Assembly: GCA_035480535.1 (NCBI GenBank)
Contig: DATIHQ010000039.1
Span: 1 to 9,953, forward strand
Source of the DNA: DATIHQ01 sp035480535
GTDB lineage: Bacteria; Chlamydiota; Chlamydiia; Chlamydiales; SM23-39
DNA: 9,953 nt
Direction: 5' to 3'
Shown piece after piece: positions 1 to 6,019 of this stretch. Under the pieces are notes generated by a model, which saw nothing but the letters and a program-made list of their open reading frames with translations, was not told the origin of the DNA and searched no databases. Each line of letters opens with the position of its first letter. Position 1 is the first letter of the stretch. The translations under genes and the position numbers were made by a program.

Positions 1-743
1 CCGTCCAATCCTTCGAGAGCCCCTTTCATCTGTTCGATGTATTTATTATCTTGGCCTCCAGGAATGGCATTTAATTTTCCCAACATGTCTTGGATCCACT
101 GAGATGCGCCTGCAATTCCATTTTGAACGGGACCGCCTCCCGATTGGTAACCGCAGAAAAAGGCTTCCTCCATCCCCTGCGTCATCGCAATCATGATACC
201 GGTCATTGTATCGGCTTTATCGAGCTGATTCATGACGTCTTGGTTCATGAGGCCAGCTGCGGTTAAATTGTAGATATATCCCATCAGGCGTTGCAGAGCG
301 ACAGGGTCTCCTTTTGCAATGGCTTGGAAAAATTCAGGGAGCTTGTCGAGAAAGCCTGTTAAATTATAAGTCGATTCTTGATCGCTTGGAATGGAGGTGT
401 CAGGAGAACCAGAATCGGGAAGAACGGGAGAGGGGAGAGGATCGTTTGGATCTTGCGGGCCGGGGACGAAGGGGAGGGTTCCAGAACCAGCGCCATTCGG
501 ATTAATTGGGCCGTTATAAGACATCCCAAAACCTTTATGAGATTTCTTAGGAGCAGGAGTAGAAGCTGCGTCGAGGAGCGCTTTCACTGTTGCGTGCGTT
601 TGCGAGGCAAAGTGGAAGAGAAGCGCAGAATTCGATTGGGCAACTGGAAGAGGTTGATCCTCCGTCGTGCCTGCATTCGGAATCGGCTGTTTACTTTTGA
701 GGAGCAATTCCTCGAGTTTTGTTAAAGCTTCTAGGTTTGTCAT
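1..743 (-). CDS. Hypothetical protein, C-terminus cut by window edge
   Basis: I do not recognise this protein. From the ATG at 743 the frame stays open for 247 codons to the left edge, so the true C-terminus is outside the window. Residues 1-18 are a short Leu/Glu/Lys-rich helix. Residues about 75-125 form a linker rich in Pro, Gly, Ser and Asp. Residues 128-247 look like an alpha-helical domain with many Met, Gln and Ala, including the segment EEAFFCGYQSGGG (192-204). There is no signal peptide or membrane segment. It is the third gene of a minus-strand operon: only 7 nt separate it from the stop of the 274-aa gene, and its likely Shine-Dalgarno (AGGA) lies in that stop region. The long disordered linker plus a helical domain and no Sec signal would fit a type III secreted chlamydial protein, but that is inference only. 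Confidence 0.75.
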   Translation of the reverse strand, partial: MTNLEALTKLEELLLKSKQPIPNAGTTEDQPLPVAQSNSALLFHFASQTHATVKALLDAASTPAPKKSHKGFGMSYNGPINPNGAGSGTLPFVPGPQDPNDPLPSPVLPDSGSPDTSIPSDQESTYNLTGFLDKLPEFFQAIAKGDPVALQRLMGYIYNLTAAGLMNQDVMNQLDKADTMTGIMIAMTQGMEEAFFCGYQSGGGPVQNGIAGASQWIQDMLGKLNAIPGGQDNKYIEQMKGALEGLD

Positions 744-750
744 AAAATAC

Positions 751-1575
751 TTATCCTGTTGGTGGATTTTGCAATGCGTAAAGGTACCAAATATAATCCC
801 CGTTCATCTTCTCTTGGGGGGTCTCTCCGGGGGGGAGATTTGAATCCCAAGTCGCATAATTGTTTTGGAAATAAGAGACGAATTGATCGTAGTTAGGGAG
901 GTTTTTTGCCGTATCTTGCGGGAGAATGTTCGAGATCAATTTCGCTAAGGCTCCTGTGCTGTCGTGGAGATAGGCATAGCCGGCGAGAAAGTCTCCCGAC
1001 CAATACCAGCAATTGACAGGCCCGCAGGAGTAGCCCATGAACTCATTTAAATACTGAGATCCAATTGCAGTGCCCTGTAAGAGATCGAATGAGGTCATAA
1101 ACATCGTAAAGGCAAAAACCGTGTCTTGATTCGTATTGCTATCAAAGCTGTATCCTGGCGTACCGCCTCCGCTGGGCGCAAACCAAGTCATGACTTGAAG
1201 AAGGTAGTTCTGAGATGGATCTGTACATTTTTTAAAGAAGGCTGCTTCGGTCGCAGGTGTAATGGAATTTACGGTTCCATCTGGGGCGAGAGTGGCCATC
1301 AAAGCCTTGATGATCGGATTCATTGTGGAATCGGTCACTGTGTTCAAATAGCCGCCGCTTCCAAAATAAAGGGTGGCGATTCTTTGGATTTCTGCTAAAA
1401 CGCCTGGAGAGGGGGAAGCGCCAGATCCATTATCGCAAAGCTCCGCGAGGTAGCCCATGTAAAAGCCAGATTGCGCGGCTAATTGCGCCTCTGTGGGATC
1501 ATCGCCTACAGAAGGGATCGATGGAATGTTTGGGATTCCAGATGGCGAGTCAGTTTGATAAGGAGGTATGTACAT
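751..1575 (-). CDS. Hypothetical 274-aa protein of a three-gene operon
   Basis: No family is recognised. The ATG follows the stop of the 131-aa gene by only 2 nt, with no clear Shine-Dalgarno of its own, so translation is probably coupled. Residues 1-27 are Pro/Ser-rich and probably disordered. The rest is a compact, aromatic-rich sequence with FYMGYLAEL at 38-46, a Phe/Met-rich hydrophobic stretch near 153-166, and an unusual Cys/Trp/Tyr cluster at 182-200 that includes CGPVNCWYW. Cysteines are at 47, 117, 184 and 189. The short hydrophobic stretch is interrupted by polar residues and is not a convincing transmembrane helix, and there is no signal peptide. The next gene downstream starts 7 nt after its stop. 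The protein may be lineage-specific. A secreted role is possible, given the neighbouring small helical protein that could be a partner, but nothing visible proves it. Confidence 0.8.
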   Translation of the reverse strand: MYIPPYQTDSPSGIPNIPSIPSVGDDPTEAQLAAQSGFYMGYLAELCDNGSGASPSPGVLAEIQRIATLYFGSGGYLNTVTDSTMNPIIKALMATLAPDGTVNSITPATEAAFFKKCTDPSQNYLLQVMTWFAPSGGGTPGYSFDSNTNQDTVFAFTMFMTSFDLLQGTAIGSQYLNEFMGYSCGPVNCWYWSGDFLAGYAYLHDSTGALAKLISNILPQDTAKNLPNYDQFVSYFQNNYATWDSNLPPGETPQEKMNGDYIWYLYALQNPPTG

Positions 1576-1577
1576 AA

Positions 1578-1973
1578 TTAACCCATTAGCCTGATTTTTG
1601 GAGCTTTGGTTTTAGAGCTCGCTTGTTTAGCCTTCGCGTGGCTTTGAAATTCTTGCATTCTCGATTTCACGCTATCGATGGCTTCTTTCTCTTCTGTTGA
1701 ATATTGAACTGTTTCGACGAGAGCTGCCATTTGAGCGGGATCTAGGCCCGTTAACTTCATGAGCGATTCCATTTGGATTTCAAGCGCTTGTTTCAGATCG
1801 CCCGCTGAGATGAACGCCTCTTCGCGCTGCTTTGGATCCTTAGAATCGAACTTCCCCTGAAGATCTTGAAAGAATTTCAACGTTTCGTTGATCAAAACCT
1901 TCAATTTTTCAGGAGTCAATTGGGCGGGATCGCTCAACGTCTCTTTTAATGTTTCTATTAGGTCTGTGCTCAT
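1578..1973 (-). CDS. Small helical hypothetical protein, first gene of operon
   Basis: A 131-aa protein that I cannot assign to a family. Nearly the whole chain is predicted helix by eye: residues 1-45 are acidic and amphipathic, 46-100 contain Gln/Glu/Met/Leu-rich helices, and the tail (about 112-131) is basic and Ser/Ala/Lys-rich, ending in APKIRLMG. There are no Cys or Trp residues. The start is well supported: the GGAG of TTAGGAG lies 10 nt upstream of the ATG, and a strong promoter ends about 23 nt upstream. It is the first gene of an operon with the 274-aa gene (2-nt gap) and the edge-cut gene. Small size, acidic helical N-terminus and position ahead of two larger unknowns resemble chaperone-substrate pairs of type III secretion systems, but the typical chaperone alpha/beta pattern is not evident. 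The chaperone reading is speculative. Confidence 0.8.
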   Translation of the reverse strand: MSTDLIETLKETLSDPAQLTPEKLKVLINETLKFFQDLQGKFDSKDPKQREEAFISAGDLKQALEIQMESLMKLTGLDPAQMAALVETVQYSTEEKEAIDSVKSRMQEFQSHAKAKQASSKTKAPKIRLMG

Positions 1974-1995
1974 AAATAGATTTCTCCTAATACCT

Positions 1996-2024
1996 ATTCT
2001 ATCCCATCCACCTTAAAATGTAAA
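1996..2024 (-). promoter_or_regulatory. Promoter of the left-hand operon
   Basis: On the minus strand, TTTACA (2024-2019) is followed after exactly 17 bp by TAGAAT (2001-1996). Each hexamer matches the sigma70/sigma66 consensus at five of six positions. Transcription would start near 1989, leaving a leader of about 16 nt that contains the Shine-Dalgarno of the 131-aa gene. Confidence 0.65.
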
Positions 2025-2113
2025 GAAATTATTAAGACATTTTAGCGTAAGTACTTAATAACCAATATGATAATAGTAATTAATGGGATAGCTTAATTAT
2101 AACTGATTTATAA

Positions 2114-2141
2114 TTGAATATAATGAATATAGGGATAAAAT
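2114..2141 (+). promoter_or_regulatory. Candidate promoter of the 192-aa gene
   Basis: TTGAAT (2114-2119), a 16-bp spacer and TAAAAT (2136-2141) give a plausible sigma70-like promoter with a start site near 2148 and a leader of about 58 nt. The surrounding sequence is so AT-rich that chance matches are likely. A perfect TATAAT at 2119-2124 lacks a convincing -35 at the right distance. Confidence 0.3.
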
Positions 2142-2205
2142 AATGGTTATATCTTATTATCTTTGTGCTAAAATTAAGATTACAAGAATTATAACCAGGT
2201 GATTT

Positions 2206-2784
2206 ATGACAGGTTCAACAGGTTGGAGTCAGTGGACGAAAGATGTAGGAGAAGGTTTAAATCTCTACGCCGCGATGGCCCAGGATGTCCAAGGGATCGA
2301 GACCAATGTTCAAGATGCTATAGCAGGTTGGCAAGATTTAGCCACTCTTGCGGACAATTCTGAGTACAAAGATCTTTTCTCTGCCGGTAGCCCAGCCAGC
2401 CAGATGGTCGCCAAAGTCCAAGGCGATGCGGAAACCTACATGAAATCTGTCTCTTTAGAAATCGATGCCAACCAGCCAGGCAGCTATATTCCTTTAGAGG
2501 AAGGTGGCGGTGGCGGCGGCGGTCCGCAAGCTACCCTTTGGGACTTTGCATCGGGAGCTACCACAACGTTCTCGAATGACATGCACGATGTTGTTGTTTC
2601 TGACTTGGGTCAACTAAATACAGATTGGGAGCAATCTTCAACGCTTCAGGGCGCCACTTACGAAGTTCAAGCCGGCGAAAGCTCCTGGTATTATGAAGCT
2701 ACAGGTTCAGCCGCTCAATGGGCCCCTTACGTTCACACGACTGGCGGAGACCCCACAGCTTTAAATAACGACCTCCAAGCTTAA
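2206..2784 (+). CDS. Hypothetical 192-aa Gly/Ala/Trp-rich protein
   Basis: No family is recognised. The ATG has an AGGTGA Shine-Dalgarno immediately upstream (2198-2203). The protein is acidic, lacks Cys, and has seven Trp residues (7, 10, 42, 112, 141, 161, 172). Residues about 12-85 look helical (TKDVGEGLNLYAAMAQDVQG, then Gln/Asp/Ala-rich segments). Residues 100-106 are an uninterrupted Gly run acting as a hinge, and residues 108-192 form a second, more beta- or loop-like part rich in Thr, Ser, Gly and Asn. There is no Sec signal peptide or membrane helix. It is transcribed divergently from the left-hand operon and its stop codon overlaps the stop of the broken AlbA_2/HTH gene on the other strand (shared TTAA at 2781-2784). 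The two-domain, Gly-hinged, cysteine-free composition would suit an exported protein, but that is inference. Confidence 0.75.
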   Translation: MTGSTGWSQWTKDVGEGLNLYAAMAQDVQGIETNVQDAIAGWQDLATLADNSEYKDLFSAGSPASQMVAKVQGDAETYMKSVSLEIDANQPGSYIPLEEGGGGGGGPQATLWDFASGATTTFSNDMHDVVVSDLGQLNTDWEQSSTLQGATYEVQAGESSWYYEATGSAAQWAPYVHTTGGDPTALNNDLQA

Positions 2785-3222
2785 TTGGCTTGATCTACCA
2801 CTTCCCATAGACCCGTTTTCTTTGAACCTTTTCGTTTTAAGAATCCAGCCTCCTTCAGTTTTTGAACGTTGCGCGTGATGGTTGCTCGATCGCGGTCTAA
2901 AAGTTTTCCAATGGCTTCATAGGAAGTTTTCGGCTGTTTGCGGAAGATCTCAAGAATACTTGATTGTAGATGGGTTAATACATTTAAAGGCGCATTTATA
3001 GGCGCATTTGGCCTCTCTACGATGGAGACAAACTGGTTCTTATGCCGATCATCGATAAAATGAATCTTAGGCCAATCTTCTAGTCAAGATTAAGCCGCCG
3101 TGGGAATTGGAAAAGGCGACCATCTCGGCGGCTAAAGAATCGATATTGCGAATGTCTTCTTTAAATTGGTGGCGGCTATCCTCACCGCGAGAAAGGAGCT
3201 CTTGCAATCCTTGAAGATTCAT
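2781..3222 (-). pseudogene. AlbA_2 / winged-helix gene with internal deletion
   Basis: This is the remains of a gene for the schlafen-like AlbA_2 domain plus C-terminal winged-helix family, often annotated as a transcriptional regulator or 'ATP-binding protein'. From the ATG at 3222 (AGGAG 7 nt upstream, 1 nt after the dinD stop) the frame gives a normal AlbA_2 N-terminus: E..RHQFKEDI, SLAAEMVAFSNSHGG, LIL, and then a stop at 3069-3067 after 51 codons. A different frame, open from 3083 to the stop at 2783-2781, encodes the family's C-terminus: WPKIHFIDD, the NAPINAPLN repeat that typically precedes the HTH, and a winged helix (SYEAIGKLLDRDRATITRNV, LKRKGS). The middle, roughly 200 or more residues in intact relatives, is absent. 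The C-terminal piece has no internal Met. The gene is therefore dead unless the N-terminal fragment alone is made. Confidence 0.8.
3074..3091. repeat. Inverted repeat at the deletion junction
   Basis: AATCTT and AAGATT form perfect 6-bp arms around a CTAGTC centre. The element sits exactly where the N-terminal and C-terminal reading frames of the AlbA_2 gene meet, so it may be the scar of, or the cause of, the deletion. Confidence 0.5.
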
Positions 3223-3223
3223 G

Positions 3224-4114
3224 TCACCGCTCCTGTTTCATTTCACCAGGAGAAATCAATCCAATTGCATCTTTGGGATCGAGTGTCAGAAGGGGTTTAG
3301 AAGTCTTGAGTCGTTTTTCAACTTTCTTGATAGGTTCAGCAGGAGGAATATTTTCAGGAAGAGTACCGCCGATTTCTTCGATTGCTGAACGCACCTTTTT
3401 CCCCACTATTTCGTGGGTTTCCATGGCATCTCTTTGATTTTTAATGTTTTCTCGTTTGAGTTTTTCTCGCGTTTGAGACATGCGGAATTGATTGGCGATC
3501 AGTTCAGTTGTGTCCATGCGATCCATCAGTTGCTCCTTGGGAGCGATGCCTTTGCGAGCCTTGATAGCATCTACTCCCAGGCCGCCATAGAGTCCTTTGT
3601 AGCCAGCATCATGGAAGATGCCGAACATTGTATCTTGCACCCCAGCATCTCGAGCGGCGCCGGACAAGGCTTTGAATTCTACTGAGGCTTGCTGGCGTGT
3701 TTCTAGTCTTTCGAGGTCAGCCGCCAGTTGGTCTGAAATTTCTTGCCGACGAGTTTGAATGGCGAAATATTTTTGAGCTTGGGCGATTTCAGGCTTTCTT
3801 GGATCTGCGTTTTGAGCGATGAGATAGCAGGCGAAACGAGAAAGATGATAATCCTTAACCATTTGGATTGCGCCTTTTCCAAACTGGATCTGTTTGTCGG
3901 CGCCGACAAAGTGATGGTTGGGATCATTCCCTGATTGCTTACAAGACTCTATCGCCTTTTTGATCGCATTTTCAAATTTTCTCCATTCAGAATATCCCAA
4001 ACAGGGTTGGAGATCTCTGGCACTCCAATACTCGACGCCATGTTCATTGAATTTTTTAAGGGACTCGAAGGATAAGTTAGGGGTTACAAGTGAGGCATTT
4101 TCTGGGTTTTCCAT
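3224..4114 (-). CDS. dinD: DinD-like DNA damage-inducible protein D
   Basis: The 296-aa product is a full-length relative of E. coli DinD (about 274 aa), an SOS-induced protein reported to inhibit RecA-mediated strand exchange. Family signatures run in order: HGVEYWSARDL (26-35), LGYSEWRKF (39-47), HHF (67-69), the strongest block LSRFACYLIAQNADPRKPEI (91-110) followed by KYFAIQTRRQE (115-125), GYKGLYGGL (171-179), TTELIANQFRMSQTREKLKR (202-221) and GKKVRSAIEEIGGTLPE (238-254). The ATG at 4114 was chosen because AAGG lies 6 nt upstream and the protein then begins like its relatives. An in-frame TTG at 4165 would add 17 unmatched residues. No canonical LexA box is seen upstream, so SOS control is not shown. 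It forms an operon with the broken AlbA_2 gene (1-nt gap). dinD genes travel with mobile DNA, and this one is flanked by gene debris. Confidence 0.88.
   Translation of the reverse strand: MENPENASLVTPNLSFESLKKFNEHGVEYWSARDLQPCLGYSEWRKFENAIKKAIESCKQSGNDPNHHFVGADKQIQFGKGAIQMVKDYHLSRFACYLIAQNADPRKPEIAQAQKYFAIQTRRQEISDQLAADLERLETRQQASVEFKALSGAARDAGVQDTMFGIFHDAGYKGLYGGLGVDAIKARKGIAPKEQLMDRMDTTELIANQFRMSQTREKLKRENIKNQRDAMETHEIVGKKVRSAIEEIGGTLPENIPPAEPIKKVEKRLKTSKPLLTLDPKDAIGLISPGEMKQER
3230..3234 (-). promoter_or_regulatory. Shine-Dalgarno of the broken AlbA_2 gene
   Basis: A perfect AGGAG lies 7 nt upstream of the ATG at 3222 and overlaps the last codons of dinD. It shows that the broken gene was, and may still be, translated from the dinD transcript at its intact 5' end. 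Confidence 0.6.
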
Positions 4115-4151
4115 ATTGGGCCTTGGGTGGAAAGATTTTTTTAGAAGAAGC

Positions 4152-4181
4152 AGGATAGCTGACAATTAATATTTTCATCAA
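4152..4181 (-). promoter_or_regulatory. Candidate dinD promoter
   Basis: TTGATG (4181-4176), an 18-bp AT-rich spacer and TATCCT (4157-4152) match the consensus at four of six positions each. The -35 overlaps the end of the palindrome at 4179-4200, so a protein bound there would block RNA polymerase. The call is weak without mapping. Confidence 0.3.
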
Positions 4182-4200
4182 CTTACTTGATTGTAAGTTG
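4179..4200. repeat. 8-bp inverted repeat upstream of dinD
   Basis: CAACTTAC and GTAAGTTG are perfect 8-bp arms around TTGATT. The element lies upstream of dinD, overlaps its candidate -35, and could be an operator or a weak hairpin closing the clpX transcript. It has no U-tract. It also overlaps the HTH-gene remnant at 4185-4223, so part of it derives from old coding sequence. Confidence 0.45.
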
Positions 4201-4223
4201 GTTAACGCTTTTAAAGGTGCATT
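4185..4223 (-). pseudogene. Remnant of a second winged-helix gene
   Basis: This 39-nt stretch aligns without gaps to 2958-2996 inside the broken AlbA_2/HTH gene, matching at roughly four of five positions. On the minus strand it reads NAPLKALTNLQSS, against NAPLNVLTHLQSS in the other copy, in the linker just ahead of the winged helix. Sequence on either side is unrelated. It starts only a few bases beyond the stop of the proline-rich gene (4232), so it marks the edge between the clp operon and the accessory DNA. Confidence 0.6.
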
Positions 4224-4231
4224 CTTGAAGA

Positions 4232-4783
4232 CTATCCCTTTTTGACAAGGATTTTGCTGATTTTCTTGACGCTGGCTTCTGCCTCGCGGCGCCGTTGCAG
4301 GTATTCCTCTATCCCATATTCATAATCTTTTTGCTCTTCGATTTGCCTTTGAATGGCAGGGCTTTGTTCTAAAAAGGCAGTCCGCTGGGCTTCGCTGTAA
4401 AAATGATGCACGCGCGTGAGTCCTGCGTTATTTTGCTTCCATCCATTTGCTCGTACAGCTTGAGGGGTTACATGGACCACTTTATAAGAATAAAGACGGG
4501 GAGTGTGGGGGTTTCCCTCGGCAGGGGCTTTCGATTGAGTAGAAGCCAGCGGGGCGAGAACAGCTTGGGACGGCCTAGATGGGAGAGAAAGAGGTGTTAC
4601 AGATAGGGGTTGTGAAGGCCGCAGTCTTCCAGAAGGGGGAGGAGTGGGGCGGCGAGGCGTTGGGGGAAGTTGGCGCTGGACGATTTGGGCAATCTTAGGA
4701 GGCGAATTTGGGGGTGGGGTGTTTGCTGGCGGCAGCGGAGAACAGGGGAACGAATCGGCGGTGTTGCAAACCAGAGCGATCAT
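4232..4783 (-). CDS. Proline-rich hypothetical protein downstream of clpX
   Basis: The family is not recognised. The 183-aa product has two parts. Residues 13-78 are a proline-rich, probably disordered region with 22 prolines, including several PP and PPP runs. Residues about 97-183 form a charged globular or helical domain (LYSYKVVHVTPQAVRANG, HHFYSEAQR, AIQRQIEEQKDYEYGIEEY, RRREAEASVKKISKILVKKG). No signal peptide or membrane helix is evident. The ATG lies 6 nt after the clpX stop and has no clear Shine-Dalgarno, so it is probably translated by reinitiation as the fourth gene after tig, clpP and clpX. That placement makes a link with ClpXP, for example as adaptor or substrate, a reasonable guess but no more. 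Low-complexity composition makes the N-terminal half hard to assess, while the C-terminal half looks like real coding sequence. Confidence 0.7.
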   Translation of the reverse strand: MIALVCNTADSFPCSPLPPANTPPPNSPPKIAQIVQRQLPPTPRRPTPPPSGRLRPSQPLSVTPLSLPSRPSQAVLAPLASTQSKAPAEGNPHTPRLYSYKVVHVTPQAVRANGWKQNNAGLTRVHHFYSEAQRTAFLEQSPAIQRQIEEQKDYEYGIEEYLQRRREAEASVKKISKILVKKG

Positions 4784-4789
4784 AAGTGT

Positions 4790-6019
4790 TTAGGCCGAGC
4801 GGTCGCGGATGACTTTTGGGGGCTTTTGATCGACGATGGAGTCTTTGTCGATGATGATTTCTTTGATGGTTGGGTCGGAAGGGACTTCAAACATCAGGTC
4901 GCGAAGGGTGCTTTCTGCAATCATCCGGAGCGCGCGGGCGCCGGTGCCTGTTTCTTTGGCCTTTTTCGCCATCGCTCGAAGGGCTGATTCAGTAAATTCC
5001 AGCTTGACGTTTTCTTCGGCAAAGAGATTTTGGTACTGCTTCACAATGGCATTTTTCGGTTTGGTGAGAATGTCGACAAGATCGTCGACGGTGAGTTCGT
5101 TGCAGTTGGCCAGGCTGTTGAAGCGGCCGACAAATTCGGGGATCATGCCGAAGGAGATGAGATCTTCTGGCTCCACTTTGGAGAGGAGATAGTTTGTTTC
5201 ATGCGCGTCAAGCGCTTTTTTCGTCGCTGCATCGAAGCCAATGGTGCTCTTGCCGAGTCGTTTGGAGACGATTTTATCGAGATGGACAAACGCGCCGCCG
5301 ACGATGAAGAGAATGTTCTGCGTATTGACTTTGATGTATTCCTGATTGGGATGCTTGCGCCCGCCTTTTGGGGGGACGTTGGCTACGGTGCCTTCGACGA
5401 TTTTTAGGAGAGCTTGTTGCACCCCTTCGCCCGATACATCGCGGGTGATGGAGACGTTGGAGGTTGTCTTGCGGATCTTGTCGATTTCATCGACATAAAT
5501 GATGCCATGTTCTGCTTTTGCCACATCGTAATCGGCCGCTTGCAGGAGGCGGAGAATGATGTTCTCCACATCTTCACCTACATAACCCGCTTCTGTGAGT
5601 GTGGTCGCATCGGAGATGGCAAAGGGGACATCTAAGATGAGGGCCAATGTGCGGGCAATGAGCGTTTTGCCGGAACCTGTAGGGCCAATGAGCATCACGT
5701 TAGATTTGCTATATTCCACATCGGATTGTTTAGAAAGGGAGCGGATCCGTTTATAATGATTGTATACGGCAACCGAAATGGTCTTTTTTGCATTGTCTTG
5801 GCCGATGATGTATTCATCGAGATGGTTTTTAATCTCCTTGGGCTTGAGGAGTTTCATCTCATAACTGACAGGCTTTTTCTGAATGATGTCGACGCAGAGG
5901 CCGACACACTTATCGCAAATGTAGGCGTTGGGTCCTGAAATGAGTTTTTCGACAATGTCTTCCGTTCTTCCGCAAAAGGAGCAGCTCGCCGTTTCATTTG
6001 AGTTAGGTTTTTTATTCAT
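4790..6019 (-). CDS. clpX: ATP-dependent Clp protease ATP-binding subunit ClpX
   Basis: ClpX is the AAA+ hexamer that recognises tagged or damaged proteins, unfolds them with ATP and feeds them into ClpP in the cytosol. The 409-aa length is typical. Visible motifs in order: the N-terminal zinc-binding domain with Cys13, Cys16, Cys35 and Cys38; Walker A GPTGSGKT (112-119); the substrate-gripping YVG pore loop (146-148); Walker B IIYVDEID (173-180); the RKH loop (221-223); the IGF loop that docks on ClpP (260-262); the arginine finger region PEFVGR (294-299); and sensor 2 GARALR (360-365). Nothing catalytic is missing. The ATG overlaps the clpP stop as ATGA (4-nt overlap) and has no strong Shine-Dalgarno of its own, which indicates translational coupling. 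The retained IGF loop matters because the linked ClpP has lost its nucleophile. Confidence 0.97.
   Translation of the reverse strand: MNKKPNSNETASCSFCGRTEDIVEKLISGPNAYICDKCVGLCVDIIQKKPVSYEMKLLKPKEIKNHLDEYIIGQDNAKKTISVAVYNHYKRIRSLSKQSDVEYSKSNVMLIGPTGSGKTLIARTLALILDVPFAISDATTLTEAGYVGEDVENIILRLLQAADYDVAKAEHGIIYVDEIDKIRKTTSNVSITRDVSGEGVQQALLKIVEGTVANVPPKGGRKHPNQEYIKVNTQNILFIVGGAFVHLDKIVSKRLGKSTIGFDAATKKALDAHETNYLLSKVEPEDLISFGMIPEFVGRFNSLANCNELTVDDLVDILTKPKNAIVKQYQNLFAEENVKLEFTESALRAMAKKAKETGTGARALRMIAESTLRDLMFEVPSDPTIKEIIIDKDSIVDQKPPKVIRDRSA

Larger units (their letters stand above)
1974..2205. other. AT-rich divergent intergenic region
   Basis: These 232 bp separate divergent genes and are far more AT-rich than the flanking genes. 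They hold the operon promoter at 1996-2024, a weaker candidate promoter for the rightward gene at 2114-2141, and a perfect 10-bp palindrome TAAGTACTTA at 2048-2057 that could be an operator or chance. No ORF or RNA gene is apparent. The base composition fits a regulatory region that could bind AT-preferring nucleoid proteins. Confidence 0.6.

Noticed and set aside
314..725. Plus-strand frames near the left edge
   Set aside because: They are antisense to the edge-cut minus-strand gene, which is open for 247 codons with an operon-like position. The plus frames are Arg-rich shadow composition.
2119..2124. Perfect TATAAT upstream of the 192-aa gene
   Set aside because: No -35-like hexamer lies 16-18 bp upstream, and such hexamers are expected by chance in this AT-rich spacer.
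4115..4165. Upstream TTG start adding 17 residues to DinD
   Set aside because: The extra residues do not resemble the family N-terminus, and the ATG at 4114 has an AAGG site 6 nt upstream. The TTG would also fall within the candidate promoter region.
4670..5938. Several plus-strand frames of 70-125 codons across clpX
   Set aside because: All are antisense to clpX, which has complete conserved motifs on the other strand.
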